In this document: piece by piece, positions 8,966 through 19,681 of the stretch | Position numbering within the stretch: the stretch's first letter is position 1 | Layout of the letters: every line of letters starts with the position of its first letter | Origin: UBA4615 sp964399635 | GTDB taxonomy: Bacteria; Pseudomonadota; Gammaproteobacteria; Burkholderiales; Burkholderiaceae_E | Length of the DNA: 64,000 nucleotides | Assembly: GCA_964399635.1 (NCBI GenBank) | Contig: CAYNRU010000043.1 | Location: forward strand, 124,001-188,000 | Reading direction: 5' to 3' | Notes under the pieces: generated by a model | Database searches by the model: none | Told to the model about the DNA's origin: nothing | Seen by the model: only the letters and a program-made list of their open reading frames with translations | Translations under genes and position numbers: made by a program

Positions 8966-10294
8966 TCAGTTAGGGCAGCCCGGCGGCACCGGCGCCTGCG
9001 TGACCGCGCCCAACGCGCCGCCGATCATGCTGCCCATGTTGCGCCCGAAGCCACCGCCCAGCACGGCGCCGCCGATCGTCGCGCCGGCGCTCGCCGCCTG
9101 GTTCCCCGCCTGCGCGCCGCGCGGCGGGCAGTCGGGCCGCGGCGCGACGGCCTGCGGGGCACCCGCCGGGGGCGGCGCGGGTGCGGCGGGTGGCGCTGCC
9201 GCCGCCGCCGGGACGGCCGGCGCGGTCGCGGCTGCGGCCGGCTGCGCGGCCGGCGGCGCGGCCGGCGGCGCGGCTGATGGCGCGGCTGATGGCGCGGCCG
9301 GCGGCGCGGCCAGCTGAGGCGCGGACGATGCCGACGGCGCCGGAGAACCCACCGGCGAGGCAACCTGCACAGGTGCGACCGCCGCGGGCGCGGCCGCCGC
9401 GAGCCGGGCTGCCTGCGCCTCGGAAGCGGCGACCTCGGGCGGCGCCTGCCCGACCAGCGTCTTCAGCCAGGCGCTGTCGACCGCGTTGAACAGCGCCGTA
9501 CGCGCCGGGCCCGGCGGCCCTCTCACCTGGAGCACGACGTTGACGATCCTCAGGTTCGCGGCGCGGCTGTTTGCCGGCGCGCCGAACACCGCGACCTCCT
9601 CCCAAGGCGTGGCGCCGACCGGCGGCGGCCTGTCGACGTTGATCTTCAGGAAGATGCCGAAATCCTGCGGATTCGTCTCCAGCCGGCGCTCCTCGTCCTT
9701 CAGCGGGTCGATCTGGGGCTTGACCGCAAGCTCGTGCGCCCATCTCACCTCGCGCGCCTTCTGCTCGAACACGCGGGCTTCGGCCGTCTTCTGGTTGACC
9801 AGCGCCTGCTGCTCCGGGGTGAACGGCGGATCGCTGCGTTTGCGCGTCGGCATTTGTGCATACGTCGCGCGGACCTGGTCCTCGATCGCCTTCATCTCGG
9901 CCGCCTTGTCGGGCGGCAAGGCCTCGATCGCGCGGATGCGCTCGACCACCGCGCGGCGCTCGACGTACAGCCGATCGGCTTCCGCCTTCGGGAAGGTGTA
10001 GAGGTAGCCCGCGTCCGCGGTGACGTTGAAGTTGCCAAGGGCGGCACCGCACACCGAGGCTCCAGCGGAGAGCGAGGGCGCCTTGAAGTCGAAGGGCCGC
10101 CCCTTTCGCTCGGCACCCGCGGGCGGGCCCGGCAGCGCGGCGGCGAGCGCGGCGACACCGCGCTGGTGGTAGGCACGCTCCGCGGCGGTCATGTCGCGCA
10201 TGCCGTCGACGCAGTCGGCGCGGGCGATGCCCGCGGCGAGCAGGACGGCCGCGGCCGCGGCTAGGGAGCAGGCACGGAAAGCGGAAGTCGGCAT
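8966..10294 (-). CDS. Exported Ala/Pro-rich protein with C-terminal glycine-zipper
   Basis: 442 residues. A signal peptide is evident at 1-26 (hydrophobic LAAAAAVLLAAGIA then RADC). About residues 27-290 form an ordinary soluble domain of unknown family. Residues about 290-390 are Ala/Pro-rich, built partly from a 12-bp DNA repeat. The C-terminus GATIGGAVLGGGFGRNMGSM, then IGGALGAV, is a glycine-zipper of the kind found in outer-membrane-associated proteins. A cell-envelope location is inferred, with the Ala/Pro stretch as a spacer spanning the periplasm. No function can be assigned. It is transcribed opposite to its neighbours. Confidence 0.6.
   Translation of the reverse strand: MPTSAFRACSLAAAAAVLLAAGIARADCVDGMRDMTAAERAYHQRGVAALAAALPGPPAGAERKGRPFDFKAPSLSAGASVCGAALGNFNVTADAGYLYTFPKAEADRLYVERRAVVERIRAIEALPPDKAAEMKAIEDQVRATYAQMPTRKRSDPPFTPEQQALVNQKTAEARVFEQKAREVRWAHELAVKPQIDPLKDEERRLETNPQDFGIFLKINVDRPPPVGATPWEEVAVFGAPANSRAANLRIVNVVLQVRGPPGPARTALFNAVDSAWLKTLVGQAPPEVAASEAQAARLAAAAPAAVAPVQVASPVGSPAPSASSAPQLAAPPAAPSAAPSAAPPAAPPAAQPAAAATAPAVPAAAAAPPAAPAPPPAGAPQAVAPRPDCPPRGAQAGNQAASAGATIGGAVLGGGFGRNMGSMIGGALGAVTQAPVPPGCPN
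9255..9314. repeat. 12-bp tandem repeat inside the Ala/Pro-rich coding region
   Basis: Five consecutive 12-bp units of the form ggcgcggcYgRY (9255-9266, 9267-9278, 9279-9290, 9291-9302, 9303-9314) encode AAPP/AAPS-like tetrapeptides in the exported protein. A unit of whole codons allows copy-number change without a frameshift. Confidence 0.8.
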
Positions 10295-10701
10295 TCAGGG
10301 CTCCAAAGGATCGAACCTGACGCAGCACTGGAACGGACGCTCAGCCACGCGTTCGCCACACTTCCCGCATTCCACACTAAACCGGCGCGTCGCGCCACCA
10401 TGCCCGGGCTGCGCAGGTACGGGCCCGGGCGCAGGACCACCCGCGGGCGCCACCTGGCGGTGGGCGCCAGAACGCCGTGGTACCGGTGCTGTCTGCTGGT
10501 CGGCGCGCCATCCGACAAGACCAGCCTTGCCGGGCCCGTCCCCTGGAAGAGCGTGGTGTCGACGGACCCGTTCGAGGACCTGAAACGCCACGTCGTGGAG
10601 GGCGCGCGGCTGCTCCACGAGCCAGGATCGAGCCACGGTCGTTTGTCTTACTACGTAAGACAACCTACAATCGACTCGCCCCGTCGTAAGCTCAACGCCA
10701 G
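10295..10701. other. 407-bp intergenic region
   Basis: No intact gene is seen. The stretch holds the upstream region of the exported protein (minus strand), a 120-bp degenerate copy of the hypothetical gene at 8062 (10490-10609) and a 92-bp leader before the abrB-like gene. The part just before 10702 is less GC-rich (around 10640-10680) and may hold the toxin-antitoxin promoter. Confidence 0.5.
10490..10609 (+). pseudogene. Duplicated fragment of the hypothetical gene at 8062-8865
   Basis: These 120 bp align without gaps to 8656-8775 with 21 mismatches by hand count (about 82 percent). The translation CLLVGAPSDKTSLAGPVPWK then SVVSTDPFEDLKRHVVEGAR parallels the C-terminal part of that protein. 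The reading frame stays open but has no plausible start, and the preceding residues do not match, so it is a 5'- and 3'-truncated copy. Codon-position bias of the mismatches suggests it descends from a once-functional paralogue and is not a very recent duplication. Confidence 0.75.
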
Positions 10702-10965
10702 ATGTCGAACCTGATCGTTTCCTCCAAGGGCCAGATCGTCATACCGGCCGAGATCCGGCACAGGCTGGGCCTGGGCGCCGGCACGCGGCTGGAGATCCGG
10801 GAGGAGGCCGACGGGCTGTGGCTGCGCGTCGTGCGCCCCGTGCCTCGCGCGGACGTCGCGGCGCTCGCCGGCATGGTGAGGGCGCCCGCCCGCGGCGTGC
10901 CCCGCCGCCTCGAGGACTTCGACCCGGCGAGCGTCGCCGGGCGCGAGCGGCCGGGCAAGCCGTGA
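10702..10965 (+). CDS. AbrB/MazE-family (VapB-type) antitoxin
   Basis: 87 residues. The N-terminus is a swapped-hairpin SpoVT/AbrB DNA-binding domain: MSNLIVSSKGQIVIPAEIRH, then RLGLGAGTRLEI. The acidic C-terminal half would wrap and inhibit the toxin. It should bind its own promoter as repressor, alone or with the toxin. The stop overlaps the GTG start of the PIN toxin (GTGA at 10962-10965), the usual coupled layout of a type II toxin-antitoxin operon. Confidence 0.85.
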   Translation: MSNLIVSSKGQIVIPAEIRHRLGLGAGTRLEIREEADGLWLRVVRPVPRADVAALAGMVRAPARGVPRRLEDFDPASVAGRERPGKP

Positions 10966-11381
10966 GGGCGCTGGACACCAACGTCCTGGCACGCTTCTTC
11001 GTCGACGATCCGGACGACGCCCAGGCTGTCCGGCAGCGCCCGGCCGCCCTCGCCGCGCTGTCGCAGCGGTGCTTCGTGCCGATGTCGGTGGTGCTGGAGC
11101 TCGAGTGGGTGCTCCGGGGCTTCTATGAGCTGCCGCGCCGGGACGTCGCGCGGGTGCTCCGGGCCCTAGCCGGCATCGAGCACGTCACGCACGAAGACCG
11201 TGCACTGCTGTTCGCTGCGCTCGATGCGTTCGACGCCGGGCTGGATTTCGCCGACGCGCTGCACCTGGCCCGCAGCGCGCGAGCCGCCACCTTCGCGACC
11301 TTCGATCGACGCCTCGCGGCGCGCGCCCGGGCGCTCGGCCTGTCGCCCGCGGTCGAGCTCCTCGGCCGACGCCGCGCCTGA
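10962..11381 (+). CDS. vapC: PIN-domain ribonuclease toxin (VapC family)
   Basis: 139 residues from GTG at 10962. The acidic metal-binding residues of the PIN fold are visible: ALDTNVLARF (first Asp), a Glu in VLELEWVLRGFYE, GLDFADALHLA (Asp pair) and ATFATFDRRLA (last Asp). VapC toxins cleave RNA, commonly initiator tRNA or 23S rRNA, when freed from the antitoxin. The GTGA overlap with the antitoxin supports coupled expression. It converges on a phosphofructokinase remnant, with only 10 bp between the stop codons. Confidence 0.88.
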   Translation: MRALDTNVLARFFVDDPDDAQAVRQRPAALAALSQRCFVPMSVVLELEWVLRGFYELPRRDVARVLRALAGIEHVTHEDRALLFAALDAFDAGLDFADALHLARSARAATFATFDRRLAARARALGLSPAVELLGRRRA

Positions 11382-11391
11382 GCCGCCCGCG

Positions 11392-11757
11392 TCACCCGAA
11401 CGCCCGCGGCTGCCCCGTCGACTCGATCACCGAGGTCCAGAGGTCGCCCGCCGGGTCCACCTGCCGGCGCCCGCTGGTGGCGAGCGCCATCGGCACGTGC
11501 ACGAAGCGTCCGTGCCAGCGCCCGATCAGCATCTCGGTGTTGCCGGCCATCGCGGCGTGCACCGCGCTGCGCGCCATGTTCCAGCAGTACACGCTGTCCG
11601 ACGGGCGGGCCGGCACGCTGCGGATCGCGTAGCTCGGGTCGATGTACTTGACCGTGACTTCGCGGCCCCGGCCGCGGAAGTGCTCGGCGATCCGCTCGCG
11701 CAGGAACACGCCGACGTCCTTGAGCCGCAGGTTGCCGCTCTTGTCGGTGGCGTCGCC
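11392..11757 (-). pseudogene. 3' remnant of ATP-dependent 6-phosphofructokinase
   Basis: About 122 codons of the C-terminal part of a group III-type PfkA-like phosphofructokinase. GDATDKSGNLRLKDVG, KYIDPSYAIRSVPAR, DSVYCWNMARSAVHAAMAG and FVHVPMALAT follow the family order up to the STGQP-like end. The N-terminal two thirds, with the ATP-binding glycines and catalytic Asp, are absent. In this frame, upstream of 11757, the sequence becomes unrelated and meets a TGA at 11821-11823, directly at the ppc stop codon. It is thus a truncated gene joined to the end of ppc, not a functional kinase. An internal GTG at 11709 could still initiate a 105-residue peptide. Confidence 0.8.
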
Positions 11758-11820
11758 GGGCGACGGCGGCCGCCGACAGCGGCGCGTCGCCGGGCAGCTC
11801 GGCCGCGGACTCGGCGTCCA

Positions 11821-14652
<2,832 letters not shown>

Positions 14653-14893
14653 GGAGCGGGTGATCACGGGAGCGGTGGCCTGACGGAGGTGGTCATCTAC
14701 AAGCAAGGAGTAAACCACACGAGGCGGGTGCGGGCGACGCGTGGCGCCGGCGCGCGGGCCTGGCGGGCCGCCCCGGCCGACACCGGCGTGGGGCGCGACG
14801 CACGAAACGGGGGCATCCCGGCCCCGGGCCGTGCCCGGCGCGGCGCCTGCGGCAGGGGCGGCCTCAGCGCGCGGCCAAGCCGCGGTCCGACGC

Positions 14894-16603
14894 TCAGCCC
14901 CCGATCTCGGCCGCAGCCCGCAGCCCCCACCACGCCGCCTCCTCGAACACCGAGTAGCCGGACAGCTCCGAGTGCGCATAGCGCACCGGCCCCGACGCGG
15001 CGCGCAGCGCGGCCAGCAGCGGGCTCTCGAGGAAGCCGGGCGAGGGCGCGGCGATACCATGGCCGCGCACCGTGACCTCCACGCGCACGACGTCGCGCCA
15101 CACCCGGTGGCCGTAGGCGCTCTCCAGGTCCAGGCCCACCAGCGCGAGCCACGCGCGCGGGTCCGGCTCGCCGGGGGCGGCGAGCAGCGCCTCGAGCGCC
15201 TGCGCCGCGTCGCGCTCGCGCGGCACGAAGGCGCGGTACGCGCTCATCACGACCGGGCCGGTGGTGTCGATGCGGATCGACTGGTGCTGCGCGTGCACGA
15301 AGCCCAGCGCCGGGCTGCCGTGCACGATGCTGTCCCAGGCCAGCTCGCTCGGATGCCCGTCGTCGTCGGCGGCGGGCCGCTCGGCGGGTGGCCGGCGCAG
15401 CAGCACGTTGGCGATCGTCCAGGGCACGCGCCGCGCGCTGGCGCCTCGGGGGTCGAGCCGGCCGATCGACTCGCCGAGCTCGGGCACCATCCGCGCCGCG
15501 ATCGCGAGCGGCGTGGCCACGACCACGCGGCGGGCGCGGATCACGATCGGCACCGGCTCGGCCCCGGGCCCGCCCTCCTCCCAGCCGAACAGGCGCGCGC
15601 CGTCGCCCTGCTGCTCGATGCGCTCCACCGACACCGCGCGCAGCCGGCCAGCCGCCGCCGCCGGCGCGGCCAGGTGGCGCGCGAGCGGCGCGAGGCCGTC
15701 GGGCCAGGTGAGCACCGCGCCCGGCTCGGCGTTGCGGGCCTGACCCCCGCGGCTCGCGAAGTAGTGCACCAGCGCCCAGGCAGAGACCTCCTCGAGCGTC
15801 GCGCCAAACTCATCGCGCGCAGCGTAGTCGAGGTACCAGCGCAGCGCCGGGTCGCGCCAGCCCTGCGCGTCGAGCCAGGCCGCGGCATCCAGCCGGTCGA
15901 GCGCGCGCGACGGCGCGTCGGCCGAGGACAGCGCGACCGGCACCACGAAGGCGCGCCGCCCGTCCGCACCGCGCTCGGCGGCCAGCCCCTGCACGTGCTC
16001 GAAGAAGGCCGCGGTCTGCGCGCGCCCGTCCGCGTCCTGGGCGTGGCGCGGCACCATGCCCGACGCCCACAGGCCGCCCGACAGCACCCGCTCGGCGGGG
16101 CCGTGCACCAGCACGCGCTCGTCGTAGGTGGGCGCCTGCGCGGCGACGCCCTCGAGCAGCACGCCCGCGTCGGCCAGCAGCTCGCGCATGTGCCGCGACT
16201 CGGTCGAGGGCAGCGGCAGGTAGTGGCTGCCGGCGGGGCAGGCCAGGCCGCCCACGCGGGTGCCCGCCGCGTTGCCCAGCGGCTCGGGCCCGGTCAGCAC
16301 CCAGTGGTCGCGATGGCCTGCCCGGTCGAGCTGCCACGCGCAGGCCAGGCCGGCCACGCCGGCCCCCACGATGGCCACGTCGATCCGGTGGGTGGCGGCG
16401 GCGCGCCAGTCGGCGTAGCCGGGCGGACCCTGCTGCCAGCGCTCGCGCAGCCGGTGGCCTGCCTCGCGGCCGGGCGCATGGACCGCGACCGGCGGCGGCA
16501 CCCAGACCGGGCGGCGGTCGCAGCCGGCGAGCGCCGCCGCCAGGCCCGCGCCCGGCAGCGCCAGCCCGGCCCGCAGCAGCCTTCGCCGGTCAGCGCGCGA
16601 CAC
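14894..16603 (-). CDS. FAD/NAD(P)-binding oxidoreductase, predicted Tat-exported lipoprotein
   Basis: 569 residues. The N-terminus MSRADRRRLLRAGLALPG, continuing to LAGC, combines a twin-arginine-like motif with a lipobox Cys, so a folded, cofactor-loaded, membrane-anchored periplasmic enzyme is likely. The dinucleotide-binding motif VAIVGAGVAGLACAWQLDRAG is at about 75-95, as in amine oxidase/protoporphyrinogen-oxidase-like flavoproteins. No substrate is assigned. Its start overlaps the 3' end of the spermidine-synthase-like gene by 14 bp, so the two are co-expressed. A polyamine or amine substrate is a plausible inference from this coupling and from speD in the same cluster. Confidence 0.7.
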   Translation of the reverse strand: MSRADRRRLLRAGLALPGAGLAAALAGCDRRPVWVPPPVAVHAPGREAGHRLRERWQQGPPGYADWRAAATHRIDVAIVGAGVAGLACAWQLDRAGHRDHWVLTGPEPLGNAAGTRVGGLACPAGSHYLPLPSTESRHMRELLADAGVLLEGVAAQAPTYDERVLVHGPAERVLSGGLWASGMVPRHAQDADGRAQTAAFFEHVQGLAAERGADGRRAFVVPVALSSADAPSRALDRLDAAAWLDAQGWRDPALRWYLDYAARDEFGATLEEVSAWALVHYFASRGGQARNAEPGAVLTWPDGLAPLARHLAAPAAAAGRLRAVSVERIEQQGDGARLFGWEEGGPGAEPVPIVIRARRVVVATPLAIAARMVPELGESIGRLDPRGASARRVPWTIANVLLRRPPAERPAADDDGHPSELAWDSIVHGSPALGFVHAQHQSIRIDTTGPVVMSAYRAFVPRERDAAQALEALLAAPGEPDPRAWLALVGLDLESAYGHRVWRDVVRVEVTVRGHGIAAPSPGFLESPLLAALRAASGPVRYAHSELSGYSVFEEAAWWGLRAAAEIGG

Positions 16604-18104
16604 GGGCCCAGTCGTCGTGGAAGTACTGCACTAGGCGCTGCGTGTTGAGCCAGTTGGGCTCCACCGCGCGCGGCCCCATGTCGGGCGGGAAGGTGAACAT
16701 CTGCGCGGTGACCGCGGCGTCCAGGAAGCGCGTCGGCACGCGGTAGCGCACCGGCGGCACGAAGCCCGGCCGCAGCGACGCCGCGATGAAGCCCCACTCG
16801 CCGAAGGACGGCACGTGTGCATGGTAGGGCGTCGTCGAGAAGCCCGCCTCCTTCAGCGTCGCGTCGATGGACCAGTAGGCGTTCGGCGCGAACCACGGCG
16901 AGGCCGCCTGGATCCCGACCTGGGAGTGCGGCGCCAGCACCCGCCTGAGCATCGTGTAGAACGGCACCGAGTACAGCTTGCCCAGGCTGTGGTTCGCCGG
17001 ATCGGGGAAGTCGATGATCACCACGTCGAAGGTCTCGCGCGCCGACTCGAGCCACTGGAATGCATCCTGGTTGACGACAGTCACCCGCGCATCGCGCAGC
17101 GCCCCCCGGTTGAGCGCGACCAGGTCGGGCGCGCTCGCGAACAGGCCGGTCATCGCCGCGTCCAGGTCCACCAGCACCACCTGCGTGACCGACGGATAGC
17201 GCAGCACCTCGCGCGCTGCCAGCCCGTCGCCCCCGCCCATCACCAGCACGCGGCGCGGCTCCGGATGGTTCTCCATCGCCGGCAGCACCAGCGCCTCGTG
17301 GTAGCGATGCTCGTCGCGCGACGAGAACTGCAGGTTGCCGTTGAGGTACAGCCGCAGGTCGTCCTTCCAGCGGGTGACCACCATCCGCTGGTAGGGCGAG
17401 GACGCCGCATGCACGATCTCGTCGCCGAACAGGCCGCGCTCGGCCCAGCCGACCAGCCGGTCGGACCCGGTCATGCCCAGCGCCAGCACCGCCAGCACGC
17501 CGAAGCCCCGCAGCATCATCGGGCGCCACTGCGGCAGCTCGCGGCGGAACGCGTGCGCGACCCACAGGCCCACCACCGCGTTCAGGATGCCGAACAGCAG
17601 CGCCGTGCGCGCCAGCCCGAGCCGCGGGGCGAAGAACAGCGGGAACAGCACCGACACCGCCAGCGCGCCCAGGTAGTCGAAGGTGAGCACCCGGGACACC
17701 AGGTCGGCGAACTCGTTCTTCCTCTGGTTCAGGACCCGCATCACCAGCGGGATCTCCATGCCCACCAGGATGCCGATGATCAGCACGATCGCGTACAGGG
17801 CCACGCGAAACGGCGTGCCCGCCCATGCGAAGGCGACGAACAGCACCGACGCCGACACGCCCCCCGCCAGCGCGACCAGCAGCTCGATCTCGACGAAGCG
17901 CGCCAGCACGTCGGCGTCCCGCACGTAGCGCGACAGGTGCGCGCCGATGCCCATCGCGAAGAGGTAGACGCCGATGATCGTGGAGAACTGCAGCACCGAG
18001 TCGCCGAGCAGGTAGCTGGCGAGCGCCGCCGCGACCAGCTCGTAGGCCAGCCCGCAGGAGGCGACGACGAAGACGGCGAGGATGAGCAGGTGGTTCAGGC
18101 GCAT
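16590..18104 (-). CDS. Membrane spermidine-synthase-like protein (aminopropyltransferase fold)
   Basis: 504 residues. The first about 215 residues hold several hydrophobic helices (LNHLLILAVFVVASCGLAYE, then LLVALAGGVSASVLFVAFAW and further segments). The C-terminal half is a soluble SpeE/methyltransferase fold: VLVMGGGDGLAAREVLRY, VDLDAAM, VVIIDFPDP and SLGKLYSVPFYTML. Soluble SpeE transfers aminopropyl from decarboxylated AdoMet to putrescine; here the active site is tethered to the inner membrane. In the DFPDP loop, Pro occupies a position where classical synthases have Ser (DSTDP), so the reaction may differ. Start at 18104. It overlaps the FAD oxidoreductase gene and is divergent from the DUF350 gene. 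Confidence 0.8.
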   Translation of the reverse strand: MRLNHLLILAVFVVASCGLAYELVAAALASYLLGDSVLQFSTIIGVYLFAMGIGAHLSRYVRDADVLARFVEIELLVALAGGVSASVLFVAFAWAGTPFRVALYAIVLIIGILVGMEIPLVMRVLNQRKNEFADLVSRVLTFDYLGALAVSVLFPLFFAPRLGLARTALLFGILNAVVGLWVAHAFRRELPQWRPMMLRGFGVLAVLALGMTGSDRLVGWAERGLFGDEIVHAASSPYQRMVVTRWKDDLRLYLNGNLQFSSRDEHRYHEALVLPAMENHPEPRRVLVMGGGDGLAAREVLRYPSVTQVVLVDLDAAMTGLFASAPDLVALNRGALRDARVTVVNQDAFQWLESARETFDVVIIDFPDPANHSLGKLYSVPFYTMLRRVLAPHSQVGIQAASPWFAPNAYWSIDATLKEAGFSTTPYHAHVPSFGEWGFIAASLRPGFVPPVRYRVPTRFLDAAVTAQMFTFPPDMGPRAVEPNWLNTQRLVQYFHDDWARVAR

Positions 18105-18185
18105 GGCGGGCGGCTCGACGGGTCCCGGAAGCCCCGGGGTGCTGCTATTCTGCCGACGGCCAGACGCCGAACGGAGCGAACGTCG

Positions 18186-18590
18186 ATGGACGCGATGCAG
18201 TTGTCCGAGATCGTACTCAACTACACAGCCTACCTGGTGACCGGGCTGCTGCTGCTGGCGCTGTTCTTCGTGGTCTACACCCGCATCACGCCGCACGAAG
18301 AGCGCCACCACGTCCGCAACGGCAACACCGCGGTGGCGCTGTTCCTGAGCGGCGCGATGGTCGGGTTCACGCTGACCATCGCCTCCGGCATCCTGACCCA
18401 TGTCCACTACGCGAATTTCGTCGCCTGGATCGTCAGCGCGCTGGTGGTCCAGCTGATCGCCTACGCGGTGATGAACCGGCTCATCCCGGACCTCAGCCGC
18501 CAGCTCGAGGAGAACAACGTGGCGGTCGGCACCATGGGCGGTGCGGCCGCCCTGTGCGCGGGCATGATCAACGCCGCCTGCGTGTTCTGA
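18186..18590 (+). CDS. DUF350 family inner-membrane protein (YjfL-like)
   Basis: 134 residues with four predicted membrane helices: LNYTAYLVTGLLLLALFFVV, AVALFLSGAMVGFTLTIASG, NFVAWIVSALVVQLIAYAVM and AAALCAGMINAACVF. Repeated two-helix DUF350 units and the conserved NRLIPDLSRQLEENNVAVG loop fit the UPF0719/DUF350 family, whose function is unknown. It starts 82 bp from the divergent spermidine-synthase-like gene and heads a plus-strand run with SPFH, DUF4178, a small peptide and speD. Confidence 0.85.
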   Translation: MDAMQLSEIVLNYTAYLVTGLLLLALFFVVYTRITPHEERHHVRNGNTAVALFLSGAMVGFTLTIASGILTHVHYANFVAWIVSALVVQLIAYAVMNRLIPDLSRQLEENNVAVGTMGGAAALCAGMINAACVF

Positions 18591-18654
18591 GCCCGGCCGC
18601 CACGGCCCGGCACACAGTGTTTCCAGTCAACCCGCGACCGACAGGGGGTTTGCC

Positions 18655-19665
18655 ATGAGCATCGGTTCCTTCATCAAGAAGCAGTTCATCGACATCATCC
18701 AGTGGCCCGAGCAGCCACCGGACGTGCTGATGTGGCGGTTCCCGATGCAGGACCAGGAGATCCAGTACGGCGGATCCCTGACCGTCCGGGAAGCCCAGGC
18801 GGCGGTGTTCGTGAACGAGGGCACGGTCGCCGACGTGTTCGCGCCCGGCATGTACACGCTGACCACGCAGACCCTGCCGGTACTGACCTACCTCAAGAAC
18901 TGGGACAAGCTCTTCGAGTCGCCGTTCAAGTCCGACGTGTACTTCGTGTCCACCCGGCAGCTGCTCGGGCGCCGCTGGGGCACGGCGCAGGCGATCTCGG
19001 TCCGCGACAAGGACTTCGGCATGGTGCGCATGCGCGCCTTCGGCCTGTACGCCTACCGCATCACCGACCCGAAGAAGTTCTTCACCGAGGTGGCCGGCAA
19101 CCGCGCCGAGATCCGCGCCGACGAGATGGACGAGCAGCTCGACGGCACCGTGCTCTCCAGCCTCGCGACCGCGATCGGCGCCTCGGGCGTGCCCTTCCTC
19201 GACATGGCCGCCAACCAGACGGTGATGGCCCAGGCGATCGGGGCGCAGATCCAGCCCGCCTTCAACGCCATGGGCCTGACGCTCGAGAGCTTCATGATCC
19301 AGTCGATCAGCCTGCCCGACGACCTGCAGGCCGCGCTCGACAAGCGGATCGCGATGGGCATGGCCGGCGACCTCGCCGCCTATACCCGGTTCCAGACCGC
19401 CAACGCGATCCCGATCGCGGCGGGCAACGAGGGCGGGCTGGCCGGGCTGGGCGCCAACCTCGGCGTGGGCGCCGCGATCGGCGCGGCGATGGGGCAGTCG
19501 ATGGCAGCGGGCCTGCCCGCGGCCTCAGGCGCTCCGGCCGCCCCCGCCGCAGAGTCGCCGTCCGATCGGCTCGGCACGCTCAAGGGCCTGCTGGACCAGG
19601 GGCTCATCACGCAGGCCGACTTCGACGCCACCAAGGCCGAGATCCTGAAGAAGCTGGCGGGCTGA
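18655..19665 (+). CDS. SPFH-domain protein with C-terminal SHOCT domain (virion core protein-like)
   Basis: 336 residues. Residues about 1-240 match the SPFH/virion-core (YdjI-like) family: FIKKQFIDIIQWPEQPPDVL, an early MWRFPMQDQEIQYG strand and LKNWDKLFESPFKSDVYFVS are typical. A low-complexity Gly/Ala stretch follows (about 245-300). The last 34 residues (DRLGTLKGLLDQGLITQADF, then a Lys-rich helix) form a SHOCT domain. SPFH proteins form membrane-associated oligomers; this one has no signal peptide and should lie at the inner face of the membrane. Start ATG with AGGGGG upstream. It is 64 bp after the DUF350 gene. Confidence 0.85.
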   Translation: MSIGSFIKKQFIDIIQWPEQPPDVLMWRFPMQDQEIQYGGSLTVREAQAAVFVNEGTVADVFAPGMYTLTTQTLPVLTYLKNWDKLFESPFKSDVYFVSTRQLLGRRWGTAQAISVRDKDFGMVRMRAFGLYAYRITDPKKFFTEVAGNRAEIRADEMDEQLDGTVLSSLATAIGASGVPFLDMAANQTVMAQAIGAQIQPAFNAMGLTLESFMIQSISLPDDLQAALDKRIAMGMAGDLAAYTRFQTANAIPIAAGNEGGLAGLGANLGVGAAIGAAMGQSMAAGLPAASGAPAAPAAESPSDRLGTLKGLLDQGLITQADFDATKAEILKKLAG

Positions 19666-19681
19666 GGCCGCCGCGCGCCGC

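Noticed and set aside
10308..10317. GGATCGAACC, which reads GGTTCGATCC on the minus strand like a tRNA T-loop
   Set aside because: Flanking bases cannot form T-stem, anticodon or acceptor stems.
11392..11709. Small 105-residue gene from GTG 11709 on minus
   Set aside because: Upstream in-frame codons still match phosphofructokinase, so the GTG is internal to a truncated gene and not a true start.
14741..18590. Long plus-strand frames opposite the FAD oxidoreductase and the SpeE-like gene
   Set aside because: Shadow frames; only the last 134 codons (18186-18590) are real, as the DUF350 gene.
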